NCBI GenBank assembly: GCA_029582155.1
Contig: CM055897.1
Span: forward strand, 88,725,336-88,789,335
DNA length: 64,000 nucleotides
Direction: 5' to 3'
Origin: Panopea generosa
Taxonomy: Eukaryota > Mollusca > Bivalvia > Adapedonta > Hiatellidae
The translations under genes and the position numbers were made by a program. A model generated the notes under the pieces. The model was not told the origin of the DNA. It did not search any database and saw only the letters and a list, made by a program, of their open reading frames with translations. This document shows positions 33,250 to 44,640 of the stretch, one piece after another (within the stretch, counting starts at the first letter, position 1; every line of letters starts with the position of its first letter).

Positions 33250-34574
33250 TTTTTATAGTTGTTTATCTCTAAAAATCATAAAGTAAGTTATCATTTTATG
33301 TGATACATTTATATTGATCAGTGAGTTATGATAAAGCATCAACTAACCTTATACTCAATTGCTTTGTGTTGATGTCAAATGAAATTGGACTTTTCCTGTT
33401 TAATCGATGTGTCCTGTTTGTTTCCACTGTTCTTATATTTCCACATATACAGTTTATGTATAACGTTGACCCATATAATTGTCTTCCATAGTGTCCTTCA
33501 ATACCAAACTTTTACATGCATCAGGTCAGCTAAATGTCAAAATTCAAGATTTATTCTTCCTTGTCTCCATCCCGGTATGAATAATATTGTTTCATGTAAA
33601 TTCATTATGTATTCAGCGCTTTGGAACAAATTCACAAATGATCCATATCCGAAAAATGAGTTATCCGAAATGTTACCACTACGAGTATTGATTATATTTT
33701 CGTAGTAGTTTCTTCGACTTCGTTATGTACAAGCACTTCTCATGGTTTAGAACGAAAAACAATATACTCTTCCGTGCTTTTCGATCGCTTCCTTGACAAA
33801 ATTTACATTTCTGACATCTCGAAATGAAAAAACTTCGCTTTGTAAATATCCTAATGCGACTCAACTTTTAATTAACAAAACGGCGACATTAGACCCCGAA
33901 ACTGAAAGTAACAGAAAGGAATTATGCGCGTAGCGATGCGCAGTAACAACCCGCAGAAACGTCTTTAAAAAGCTGAAACACAAAACACATTTGTATCGTA
34001 AAGACGCCAATAAAAAGATTTATATGTAAAGGTTAAAAGTACGGTCATAACTTATTTAGAATGTTAACGTTTGTGCATAATAGTCACACGTATTGTAACA
34101 TTGCTTGCGTGATATCAAGATGTAATGTCCAAAAAAGAAAGAAAATATAACCAGCAGGAGACGGCAGCATGCAAATGGCATCGAGAACACAATTGATTCA
34201 AGGATTAGCTACAGTCAGCACAATTCATACATGATATATAGATTGGAAATGGCAACAGGGGGGCGCCGCCTTGAAATGGTCAGTGGCAAGACACCAGTTG
34301 GGAATCTTAAACTTAATCAAATGGGGGCACTACACCTCGCTCTGCCGCCTTGGTCTGACCATAAGACAGAATAAATTAGATATCCCCGTCAGACGATTTT
34401 GTTTACAAACACGGAAGCATGCACACCTGTAAATTAAAACAAAAAAGAGCAAAATGTGTGTCATTTGATATGGTCAATTGGTAATGTAAACAAAAAATAG
34501 TATATCACCACTGGTTAATCCGAATGAAGTCTAAACCGAAAATGATTTCAGATGAAATGAAAGTGATCTTTACT
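33250..34574. other. Mixed sequence without recognisable gene
   Basis: Frames at 33379-33705 and 33679-33864 show no domain. A GC-richer patch at about 34240-34400 (GGGGCGCCGCCTTGAAATGG and on) is unlike its flanks but is not open in any frame. Confidence 0.35.
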
Positions 34575-34583
34575 GATTATTAG

Positions 34584-34865
34584 CATCGTCAGATACTCAA
34601 GCGTAATCCATTCCGATACTCTCCATTTATCACCCGTGGGTTATTACTCTAGCTTTGTGGCGTTTCAATCAAGTCATGGCGTTCCTTCAAGATCGTTATC
34701 TTATCAAAATGCTAGTTTCATGCAAACGACGTTTTGATAAGATTTTGTTAATGTTAGCTGTTTTTCTTCTATTCTGTTCAAGTAAAACGACGCAGAGCTA
34801 GTGTAATTTCCCACGGGTGATGAATTGAGAGTATCAAAATTGACATCAATGGGTATCTGACGATG
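34584..34865. mobile_element. MITE with long inverted repeats and 9-bp target duplication
   Basis: The left end CATCGTCAGATACTCAAGCG and the reverse complement of the right end (CATCGTCAGATACCCATTGA) start about 75-base inverted repeats, which also share GATACTCTC and TCACCCGTGGG. The 282-bp element is flanked by GATTATTAG (34575-34583) and GATTGTTAG (34866-34874), an 8-of-9 direct duplication. Long terminal repeats with 9-bp duplications are typical of Mutator-like elements. A second inner inverted pair (TCTTATCAAAA near 34700 and TTTTGATAAGA near 34731) lets the centre fold too. There is no transposase. Confidence 0.75.
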
Positions 34866-34874
34866 GATTGTTAG

Positions 34875-36205
34875 TTGCTGACTTCACTTCACCTCACGAG
34901 AAGATCAGATACCCGGTATTTAAAATAGCTATTGTACTGATTTTTAGAAAACTTTTATTATAACTTTTCACAAATCTACTAGTTTCTTGAAAGAAAAGTC
35001 TGGCAGTAATATGTATCTGCAAAATTATGTTGGACATGCAGCTTAATTGTGATTACATTTAGGCATCAAGAAAAGCTATTCCTTAGATTAATACACACCT
35101 ATGTTATAGGTAACACAAGCAGTGTAATGCAAGAATCTGAGCTGAAGGTTATCTTATCAAATGCATGTACTTGCTTTCTGCCCATAAGAATCAATTAAAT
35201 ATCAACACTGTACGGAAGCACATTTGGATGATGCATAAGTTTTTTTTATAAAATGTTTTATACATTGACGAAAAGGTGTTAATAAAAAAAGCATTAATTC
35301 ATCCAGATCTGTAACAGCTTCAGTGCATTCAGTACTTTCCACTTATTTACCAAAAAGTAGTACGTTACTCTAAAATTGTTTCGTGACTTGTTCAATTCAT
35401 TAAGATATTCCCGATAGCGACAATGGGCGAGGAAATGTTTTTTATTTTATCTGAATGTACATCATACCACACATGGCAGGAATGTCGAATATTTATTAAA
35501 GCTGGGAAGTGACGTTGATTATTAACCGCCTAAGCCCAACATATCGGCGATAAGCATATTGCACACGCTCATTTAAATGCTGCAAACTTGCTAGTCGAGC
35601 AGTTATGTGTATAAAGATAAAAATAAGATGTTATGTAACTATGACATCCGATTCTCTGTTGGACCTAAACGTCAATTCATATTTTGTTTTTGAATAATAC
35701 TTACCGATTGATCACTTATATAAACCATGTTTCATCTTACTTCATCAATAAATTTTATATTTTAGTATTGTTTCAACCTTATTATATATGTAGTATCTAA
35801 AATGCAAACTTCATGAATGTAACGAAGACGCATGATAGATGAGAGCACGTTAAAGACGTGTTTTGTGAATAGTGTTTACCCTCATGAATAATTTAATATT
35901 ATTCCGAGACGGAATGTATTATATATTCCAAATAAAAAAATCACTACAAGGGTACACACTTCATTTCCAGTGATAATCATCAGTGCAATGAAGATTTGAA
36001 TCGTTGTGAACGTTGGAATCTGAGAGTTTTGATGGAGACGTAGGTTAGATAATTTTCAAAACTCTACACCAAGGTTAAAAATAACATAGTCAGATTTCAT
36101 TAGTCAATCTTTATTATTTGTCTTCAAATTATCCGATTTTGATTTTGCTTATATTACATAAAACTGTAGAACACAAGCATTGTATTCATAGACATAAAGG
36201 TATGA
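34875..36205. other. AT-rich DNA without recognisable gene
   Basis: No coding or repeat feature is supported. Confidence 0.4.
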
Positions 36206-36209
36206 AGCG

Positions 36210-36555
36210 TTTAAGGGGTACCGCCAGGCTTTTCAAACCGCAAAATGTAATGTCAAATAATTCATTTTCAGTAAGTATTTCGTAAGATGTAGCTTTTATA
36301 ATTCTTGTTCGGTTTTTGATAACTTAAGCTTTCCTAAAACTACATTATGTTAACATAGACATAAACATACTTTGATTCACTTAATAAACTAAAATTATAA
36401 AGGGTACCGACAGCTTGTTTCGAGCGAAAAAAATGTCTGTATCTCATCCATTTGATAATGTATTTTAATTATCTTTTTTGTTTCGAAAACAAGATATATT
36501 CAGCTTTCTAAACATTTATACATGATTAAAATCAGTTTACAAATAAAGAAGTTAA
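36210..36555. repeat. Diverged tandem dimer, about 180-bp unit
   Basis: GGGGTACCGCCAGG at 36216 and AGGGTACCGACAGC at 36400 begin two units that share the order GCTTTCCTAAAACTACATTA / GCTTTCTAAACATTTATACA and TTCACTTAATAA / GTTTACAAATAA. Identity is modest. Confidence 0.5.
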
Positions 36556-36594
36556 TATGCACTTCCAGCTATCATTTCTTAAATAACTGCCCTG

Positions 36595-36611
36595 CCCCCC
36601 CCCCCCCCCCC
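36595..36611. repeat. Poly-C run of 17
   Basis: An uninterrupted run of 17 C followed by ACACCCCCAC. The length in the assembly is uncertain. Confidence 0.9.
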
Positions 36612-36817
36612 ACACCCCCACTCTGTATCACGTTTACGTGTCACACTACATATAGCAGCCTAGCTACATATATTTCTGTATAAACCCGTCCAGTTGAGTT
36701 TGATTACACCATTTGACTGGTTTATTTTTCCACCTATTCAGCCACAGTTAATATACGTATACTTAGCATTGCGTGCAGATGGCGCATTATAGTTGTGCAT
36801 TTCTATTTTTCTTTAAA

Positions 36818-36967
36818 AGATATTATGATTCATTAAGGTCTAAGTACTTCACAAATAATATTAGGTGGTCTTTTCTGCTAAATATTCACGATCTTTAGCT
36901 TTTAAATGCTGTTCAGATGGATTTAAATGTTGAACTATTTTTCACCGCGTACTCATTTTTATATTGT
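36818..36967 (+). repeat. 150-bp direct repeat, left copy
   Basis: Matches 38990-39139 at about 90% by eye, from GATATTATGATTCATTAAGG to TACTCATTTTTATATTG. The two copies bracket the recombinase fossil. Confidence 0.8.
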
Positions 36968-37035
36968 TATAAGACGACTTTCTGTCCTTCTCGAATCATG
37001 ACTTTCCTATGTATAACACTTTATTCCAACAAACG

Positions 37036-37865
37036 CTCCTCTACGCCAATCACATAGCAGAGAGCTTGGCATTTTGGACATACATTTAGCCCACCTGTTT
37101 CGACTCAGGTTTTGCTCTTTTTTTTCTTATACTTAAACCAATTGCGACTGACTTCTCAAACATTGTCGCCATAAGTTATGTTCACAAGATTCTCAATGTG
37201 TCTGACCCCACCATTGCCTTCCTGATAATCTCTACGGTAAAGGGCGCACATAGATCAGCACCTTCATACGATCTTCGGCTCCATGTTGCTATACCAATTT
37301 TGGACAAAATAGTGCAAGTACTTACACATGTTTCAGCGTCTTAGTTCCTTTTTCAAAGCAATGTTCTGGTTTGCTTTTAGTACTTTTGCTCTTGTCGTAA
37401 ATTGCATGTTCTAGGTTTCACACGGCTACAACTGTTTTACAATATGACGACGACGTGCACTTACAGTACAAACAAGGCATTCTCACTGATGTACGTGTCA
37501 CTTTCTGACACTTTTAACATAGTGTTGGTAAACATCACAGCATTTTGTTCTGTCATAGTCACTAAGATAACCCATGTTTCTGCATTACTCCAATATCTCA
37601 ATTAAAGTGGTTCGCATGCCTCTGTTCATTCTTAGTTCATGTGGACCTGTTCCTACGTCTCAATTTGATAAACAACTTTCAAAATGCAAACTGTTCTGTG
37701 GTTTTGATAGTTCCCGTGTACTTGGGCGTTGTAGCAGTAACATAACTATACATATACCTGGTGTTACCTGCTTGGGCTGTGTACATACTAACCCGTATCT
37801 TTCCAGAGAGCTCTTCATTTACATCCAGGGCATATTTTATATGATTGAATGGCTTGTGATTATAC
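37036..37865 (+). pseudogene. Decayed tyrosine recombinase (phage-integrase fold)
   Basis: Pieces in family order are spread over three frames. A SAM-like N-terminal end and core start: DFSNIVAISYVHKILNVSDP, then a VKGAHR segment and DLRLHVAIPILDKIVQVL (37153-37330). Then FFKAMFWFAFSTFA (37345-37390), where the conserved Arg of the ...FLRVGE-type box should follow but VVN stands instead. Then HVSALLQYLN (37570-37600), and PLFILSSCGPVPTSQFDKQL running to CKLFCGFDSSR (37620-37715), a hallmark stretch before the H-x-x-R box. At that box the frame reads LGRCSSNI, so the catalytic His and Arg are gone. A final ELFIYIQG (about 37808) resembles the region near the nucleophilic Tyr. Stops at about 37340 and 37602 and frame changes make it dead. 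Such recombinases belong to DIRS/Ngaro, Crypton and related elements; which one cannot be told without an RT. Confidence 0.65.
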
Positions 37866-38989
37866 ATTATATAACTTTATACATGGACAAGGATAATGCT
37901 ATTTCCTTGTTACCTGATTTGGCTGGTATCATGAACTATGATATTGATATTTTGTGTTATCTACTTTGGAATACGATGTACTATAATTTTGAATTTTCGC
38001 TGTTACGTACATGGGCTTGTAACATGCATTTTGATATAGATATTTTGTTGTTACCCGCCGGGTATTTGTAATACATACTATGAATATGTACTATTGGTAT
38101 CTTCTAGGTACATGTACTATGATAATGATTACTTTTAAAATTGAAGTGTTGTATTATTTCTTAATCTTTTAAAAATTATCTTCATTGTGTATGTTATACG
38201 ATGATGATGTGCATATGTGCAATGCCCATACTGACGTTCAAACTTATACTATGTAAAACTATGTTTTCAAATTTGGATATATGAATTGTCACAGATACAT
38301 TTGTAATATACTAGAGCTTCGATTCTGTTTCTATATTACAGTATCGTATATTACACACTTTGATTACGTCAGGCTTTAAAGTAGTTCACCATTATTGATC
38401 ATTGATTACAAACATAATTGTCTGCATAGGTTATTTAGAATATTATTCAAATATGCGTGATACATTTATCTCATATTGTTATTGTAAATCCAATCAATTA
38501 TCAATCGTTTTTCGTGTTTAGGAAGAATTGAATTTAGTTTCTTTATCTGTCTTAATTTTCATTCAATATACAATCAATGCTTAATTACATGCGATTGAAT
38601 AATTTTCAGTTCATTTGTTTCACTAGACAGGATGCCTCCTTCTGCTCTCCTTCTCCACTCGAAATGTGGGGAAAGAACGAACGAGCATTCATAGTTCTTC
38701 CTTAATGGCGTATTTTATCGAACCCTTCATTTTTCTTTTCTTTTTTCTGTATTCTTTGAATTTTTGCAATATACGTTATTGATATTATGGCACATGTGTG
38801 CCTTGCTTTTGTCGATTTAATGTATAAAACTTTTATGCCTCATGTGTGTCGTTCTAATAATGCATAATGATAACCATGATTTTTGACACAAATGTGCCAT
38901 ATATTGCATAATAATAACTGGTTACAGTGTGACCAATTCATTGCATCCTTAGTTCAGTTGTTTTTTAAAACCCTTGGCAAGATCTATAA
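37866..38989. other. AT-rich sequence between recombinase fossil and right direct repeat
   Basis: No reverse transcriptase, RNase H or other element gene was recognised here. If the two 150-bp repeats are the element's ends, this is its decayed 3' part. Confidence 0.35.
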
Positions 38990-39139
38990 AAAATATTATG
39001 GTTCATTACGGTCTAAGTACTTCGCAAATAATATTATGTGGTCTCTTCTGCTAAATATTCACGACCTTAAGCTTTTAAATGCTGTTCAGATGGATTCAAA
39101 TATTGAACTATTTTTACCGCGTACTCATTCTTATATTGT
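38990..39139 (+). repeat. 150-bp direct repeat, right copy
   Basis: Second copy of 36818-36967. It lies in an open frame (LRSKYFANNIMWSLLLNIHD...), and the same frame is largely open in the left copy, so the repeat may be a duplicated coding fragment and not a terminal repeat. Confidence 0.8.
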
Positions 39140-40177
39140 GTTGACACCCAGCCAAACGCAGAGCTCATCAGAAATCCAGCATTGTTACTAAGGTATTTGG
39201 GGCATTCGCCAGTCCAATTATGTTTCTAATCATTTTTCTATAATTAACTTTGATTTAACTGGTAAAGATATTAACGTTGTTGTTCAATGTTGCTTCCAAA
39301 ATGATGTTATCATCATGAAATTCCTCTGAACAATACATATTTTGCTGGATGAAGTTTTATTATACTTTATTATGTCATATCCAAATTCATTCGTAGCGTA
39401 AGTCATCAGAATAAAACTAAGTAGAACCATCGTTATTCAAATTACTGTTAACCTTTCTCGCATAAAGAGTTTAGGACAAACCTGGATTCGAACCCGCGGC
39501 CTTTGATGTGAGAGACAACTGGTCATTGGACAACACTGCGTTAGAGTACTCGGCCACTTAGGACCAAAATAAAGGTAAGAATGCGACAGCTTGCAGACAG
39601 TTTATTGAACACATTAGGCATTATATACATAAACATATAAGCACTGATGAGAAAACGGTTTCCTTAACATATAAACGATCTTGGACTGTGTTCGTGTCTA
39701 TATTTCGTTTGATGTATGGGATATTTACACATTTTACACATCTAAGAGAAAAACTGTGTTTGTATAAACATTGCCAATTTCGATATGTTTTAATAGGTTA
39801 AGATATATGTCATATATATGTAATTTTTTGTCAGCAGGTTTTTTATTCCAGCAAATTATGAAACGATCTAATATGGACGTCTTTTGATGCATGAAGTATC
39901 AGGGCAAGTACAATGCAAACATGCAGAAGATGTAACCATGTGGTATGGAATACAGCTTAATTTTTCAGATGTCATTTTTGACAGATGATTTTCTTTTTGG
40001 TGTTTGCTGCAAATGTTTCATTTTGCTACTAACACATATAATCGTTAAAAATATTTTGTTTTCAAATACATTCAATGTAACTTGCCACTTAAGCTATTTT
40101 ATATTCAACGACATGCCCATTCAAAACAATAAAACATATTTCACATGCTCTACCAACGTGAAATGGTGCAAACAGGA
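39140..40177. other. AT-rich DNA, one tRNA-like fossil
   Basis: Apart from the tRNA-like sequence at 39478-39565, nothing is supported. Confidence 0.4.
39478..39565 (-). mobile_element. tRNA-Leu/Ser-like pseudogene or SINE head
   Basis: The minus strand reads AAGTGGCCGAGTACTCTAAC with an A box and, about 55 bases later, GCGGGTTCGAATCCAGG, a perfect B box. TGGCCGAGT and the long distance between boxes are typical of class II tRNAs with a long variable arm (Leu, Ser). The would-be acceptor strands (TCCTAAG and TTTGTCC) do not pair, so it is not a functional tRNA gene. Confidence 0.5.
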
Positions 40178-40330
40178 TTGTTTGATTAATGGCTAATGTC
40201 AGGTTTCAATAACGTCTCGATGTCACTACCATGAAGCCGATAGCAAAATAGTGTTTTTAATATCCTCTCAATGGATTCTTAAACAAGACAAGTGATTAGA
40301 TTTCGTAAATGTTTCTGATGACGCACGTGT
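40178..40330. repeat. Dispersed repeat, copy 2 (with 20527-20655)
   Basis: Carries TTTGATTAATGG, CATGAAGCCGATAGC, TTTTAATATCCTCTCAATGG and GTGATTAGATTT in the same order as 20527-20655, plus an extra 15 bases or so near the right end. Confidence 0.65.
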
Positions 40331-41004
40331 ATTTTTATATTCACACGTGAATAAAAGGGACCGACCTTAAAGCTCATGATTAATATTCACAAAGACGCAA
40401 TAAAATAATCAATATAAAACTCTACATCTGTAATCCATTATAACGCAGTTATTGTTCTCTGCTCTGTTTATGATTAGCAATGAAAACAAGTGGAATTACG
40501 TTAGAAATAAACAAAAACTATTTTATGATTAATTTTTTTTAAATGTGCGTGAATTGGTGAAATTTTCATTCTGTTATTTTTCCTGTACTTCACCGACTGG
40601 TCGATTATTCCCCTTTGATGACGATAAATTTGTTGTATAAGGAAACACTTATGCGTTTTTTTTTTCAAATATGTCAAGGTCGTCTTCCAGCTAGGGCGTG
40701 CTAGAAATAATATTACTACCTTTAACTCGATACCCTCTTAGTGGCCGGTCACTCACTGTGTTTTTAGATTTTAAATCAGATTTAATCCCAAATGAGTAAT
40801 GACTAACTGTGTTGTCGAGTGGCCATTGGCTGCTTTCACTGCAAATGATGTAGTGGTGTATATAGAAAAGTATTCTCTATGTCCAAATCTACTTATGTAG
40901 TGTATTATATTTTAGTATATTTGTTTAATTGTTATCATTATGTATTGCAGTTTACAACATTATATCTCAAGTCGAGCATTTTAAATTACGAATTCTCAGT
41001 CATC
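40331..41004. other. AT-rich DNA without recognisable gene
   Basis: No supported feature. It lies directly upstream of the LINE and could hold its 5' UTR. Confidence 0.35.
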
Positions 41005-41022
41005 GTATAACTACCTATTATA

Positions 41023-41640
41023 GTGTCCGGTAACGTGGAATTAAATCATGGTTCTTTTTCTACGGAGCAATCGGATGGCTTATCTTTATTTCATCTTAAT
41101 ATTCGTAGCATACGAAACAAATTAGAATTTATTAAAGATAATTTTCAAGACTTTGATATATTGTGTTTTACCGAAACACATCTTAATGAAATGGTATCTG
41201 ATGATATATTATACATTGATACGCATTCTGATGTATATAGGAAGGATAGTACTGCGCTTTCCGGAGGACTCTTCGTTTATGTTTCAAATAATTTAATTGC
41301 AAAGAGAGTTAAAGAACTAGAAAATCCTCTTTCAAACTCGATTTGGATAGAAATAAAAAAAACAAAATAAAAATATTATTATCTGTACCCTATGCCGACA
41401 TACCGAATGGCCCTGTACAGTTTTGGGATGACTTAAATATTAGTATCGAAAAGGCCTTTGAAATTTCAAATAGTGTTATTATTTTGGGTGCTATAAACGA
41501 GATCAATTGGCCACAAATAATCATCGTTTGAAATACATTTTGTTACTTACTAATTTGACCAATGTTATAAATGAGCCCAAACGTTTAACAGACAGAACTT
41601 CGACATTGATAGACCACATCGTTATATAGAGTTCTATAGA
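41023..41640 (+). pseudogene. LINE endonuclease domain (ORF2 start), frameshifted
   Basis: The frame begins after a stop at 41008 without an ATG. It reads VSGNVELNHGS, which resembles the SGDVELNPGP start region of many LINE ORF2 proteins (a virus-like 2A motif, with three changed positions). Then LFHLNIRSIRNKLEFIKDNF and DILCFTETHL follow, the N- and E-containing blocks of the APE endonuclease, with SGGLFVYVSNNL further on. A frame change at about 41345 leads to PYADIPNGPVQFWDDLNISI and, with another change, the ILG-x-x-NE and LTNLTNVINEPKRLTDRTST segments, ending in STLIDHIV (the conserved D and H of the nuclease). The nuclease is thus nearly complete but broken. Confidence 0.75.
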
Positions 41641-41863
41641 AACTCACGATTCTAGTATTATAGAAACGCCCCGTGACGTCACTGACTATTATGGTACATA
41701 TATACATGTACAGTTTTGTCAACTTATTAGTTCGACATTCACCAGACGTGTTTGGATTTACAAAAGGGCAGATTTCCCCAGATTAAATGTTCTTATTTCG
41801 AATACCGACTGGTCATTTCTTTACAACTATATTGTTGATATTGTCTGTTTTACTTCCAAATTT

Positions 41864-43101
41864 ATGGAGCTAGTTGAATTATGCATCCCTTCCAAATATG
41901 TGACTTTACGACCAAATGATAAATCTTGGTATGATTCAGACATAAGACGTGCGTCAAGACAACGTGACCGTAAGAAACGTCAAGCACTTAAAAAACAATT
42001 CGGCGTCAGATTATTTAATATAGATGATATGGAAGGCGTTCTAAACCATGATTTATCCCTTATTTCAGAATGGTCTAAACGGTAGTAAGTTCAATTGAAT
42101 GCCAATAAAACGGAAGTGCTGTTTTTATCTTTAAATAACCAAATCCGTCGACCAAGATTTTATCTTGATAATATTCAGTTAACATTCATTGAGCATCATA
42201 AGCACTTAACCCTGAATCAAAACGGAAAATGGCACTCACACGTAGATACAATAACTGCATCAGCCTAAAAGTTTTTGGTTCAATGAAATTTTTAAAATTT
42301 AAATTAAATTGAAAAAACCCTTAATCAAATTTATAATTCTTACATGTTTCCAATTTTAAAGTATGCTGCTGTTGTTTTGGATGGTTGTGCTAATTATGAA
42401 ACCAAAAAAAAATTAGAAAAACTCCAATATGAAGCCGCCCGCATTGTAACAAGGTTAACTCGTTCAGTTATAATTTTTAATATCATGAAACAAATAGGCT
42501 GGATTTCATTATCAGATCGTAGGAGACTACAAAAAATAGTACTTATTTATAAAATGAAGAACGGATTAGTTCCAGATTTTTATACTGGCCTTCTTCCCCC
42601 AACTGTAGGAAGTATAAATCCATATAATCTCAGAAACTGGGACAATTTTGAAATATTTCAAACAATAACAGTTTTGTTCTGCAATTCATTTTTACCATCG
42701 TCTATTAAACTATAGAACGAATATCACCCGAAATACGTAATTCCGAATCATTTAATATATTCAAAAGTAAAATTACAAACTCGTTATTTCAAAGAACAGA
42801 TGTTCAAATATATTATTCGTTTGGTACCCGATCATTGTCGGTCTAACATGCACGTTTGCGTAACATGTGTAGCGACTTAAATAACAACTTATGTTTGAAT
42901 CATTTCCAAAATTCTCTGTGTGATTGTGGAATTGAGACTGAAAATGCAACTCCCTTTATATATCCCGGTTCGCAGCACCATTCAAACATGAGCACATTTA
43001 TAGGATCAAGTTCATTTGTTAAGAAAACAACATTGAAAATAGAACAGAAAGTAAGCATTCACCATGCCTTTGCCAAACCATGCATACAAACGTATTATTA
43101 A
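41864..43101 (+). pseudogene. LINE reverse-transcriptase flanks without catalytic core
   Basis: The linker PSKYVTLRPNDKSWYDSDIR then RRASRQRDRKKRQALKK is the usual run-up to the RT domain. At about 42000-42015 it changes abruptly to NIDDMEGVLNHDLSLISEWS, followed by a VQLNANKTEVLFLS stretch, which belongs just behind the catalytic ADD box. About 250 residues are missing. The rest is in order: FPILKYAAVVLDGCANYETK (thumb), KLEKLQYEAARIVTRLTRS, RRRLQKIVLIYKMKNGLVPD, then the terminal LCDCGIETENATPFIY Cys/His-rich end. There are several stops and frame changes. Confidence 0.75.
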
Positions 43102-43130
43102 GTTAATCACAATGTTAGTTTAAATGCAGC

Positions 43131-44430
43131 ATAAATGATCGAATGCTATCTTACATCTTTCCACGTTTACCTAGTTTTATTATCTTTGAACATACAGTCC
43201 CACCTACACTAAAGTCATATCTACCGAATCTTGTTATCTATTACATGTATTTAAAATACGTGTAAAAAGTTTTCAAAAAGACTTTAATAATTCACGTTTG
43301 TGAATAACTCTATTCGTCGTTATACAGAGATAAAATAAAACCTATAGACAAACTATCTGCAAAGTATCCTTTTTCAAATATTATATTAATCAACGACAGT
43401 AAGAAAGTGTTAATATATAGTTTGTTAAATAAAAAAACTCAAATAAACACATAATTGTATTCAACACCTGAAGCATGCTGGCTAATCGGTTACAAGAAGT
43501 TTTCTTTACATGTGTTAGATAATATACATACACCTTGTGGAATCCTATAATTTGAATAAACATTACTGCCGTTGTCATATCCGGCTTGGCATACATGTTC
43601 TTTGTTTTGTTTCACATAATGTATTATTTGTATTCATATGAAAGATGGAATTGATTGATTAGTGCTTACTATAATTGCACAAAGAAATGGTACTTTGATT
43701 ATTTCTGTATTTGTTACTATCAACGTTGTTTGTATTGCCAATGATTCCGCGAATATGTATTAACAGTGACTTGCATCGCACTGACTATTCATCATAAGCA
43801 TTAAACATGCTACAGATAATGTAGAGCATTTACAACTTTTACAAAAATGATTAATATGATTGTCAGACATAATACAAAACTCGTTGCCATCCATCTTCCA
43901 GAGATAATCATCAGCCAGATGCCTTTAAACAGGAAATTGTAAATGTTTAAAACCCCACCAAGTATCATAATTGAAGTAAAAGTGCAATCATTAAGAAAAC
44001 TGCTTTAAATTTATGCTTGAATTCAAGAAATACAATAGGATTAGGGTTATTTAATATATTTGCAGGACCAATTACCAACATTGATATTTAGAAAGTGTAT
44101 ATCTTAAAAGTAGAAATAGAAATATATGCTGAACATTATCCTGTACATCTATGCATTTGAAGCTTTGTATAAGTTGAGAATATGCCACATTTAGTAAGTT
44201 CAGTATTCTGACAAAGTTGAAGTGTTGGTAGGGTTGCATATCAATATCAACGGCTTTGTCATTTATACGCCATATTATAACGACGTTTTGGTGAAGGAAC
44301 AGAATTCCACCCGAGATAAAAATGGTTCTAGATTTGATACCCTTATACCTATACCTATATATATATTAAGTGAAATGCGCAAACAAACTCATTAAACTAC
44401 CTTATATTTCATTTTCATTGATCATTCTAA
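43131..44430. other. AT-rich DNA without recognisable gene
   Basis: No supported feature. Confidence 0.4.
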
Positions 44431-44436
44431 CAGCGT

Positions 44437-44640
44437 GTTCATCACATCTCAGTAACGTGGTGTTGATATTTATTCATAATTACATCTCCCTATATGTTTA
44501 TTTAGACATTTTGGCCTTTAATTTATTAAATATAACTATAATGTTCATTTATTACGTTCAAACAATCATAACATATGTTTCAAGTAGACAGTATTTGAAG
44601 AAAGCAGGGATATTATCTATGACTACTGAACAGTAATATT
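44437..44640 (+). repeat. Diverged dispersed repeat, copy 1 (with 48757-48960)
   Basis: ACATCTCAGTAACGTG, TATTTATTCAT, ACATCTCCCTATATGTTTAT and CATTTATTACGTTC recur in the same order at 48757 onward at roughly 70-75% identity by eye. The open frame here (44370-44636) is hydrophobic but has no motif. Confidence 0.4.

Larger units (their letters stand above)
41005..43130 (+). mobile_element. LINE (APE-type non-LTR retrotransposon), internally deleted
   Basis: In order: a decayed 2A-like motif, the apurinic-type endonuclease, the linker before the reverse transcriptase, a direct jump to the segment behind the F/YADD box, the thumb and post-RT region, and the terminal Cys-rich region. The catalytic RT core is absent. 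The domain set fits the CR1/L2/Jockey group broadly. No poly-A or simple-repeat tail was identified, so the 3' limit is approximate. Confidence 0.8.

Noticed and set aside
37574..38071. 165-codon open frame as a possible intact gene
   Set aside because: Its first third is the middle of the decayed tyrosine recombinase entered in mid-domain; the rest is AT-rich low-complexity sequence after the lost catalytic box.
39478..39565. Functional tRNA-Leu or tRNA-Ser gene
   Set aside because: Both pol III boxes are good but the acceptor strands do not pair and the anticodon arm is not formed.
44370..44636. Hydrophobic 88-codon frame as a membrane-protein exon
   Set aside because: Hydrophobic composition is expected from AT-rich frames; no motif, and the diverged copy at 48757 is not open in the same way.
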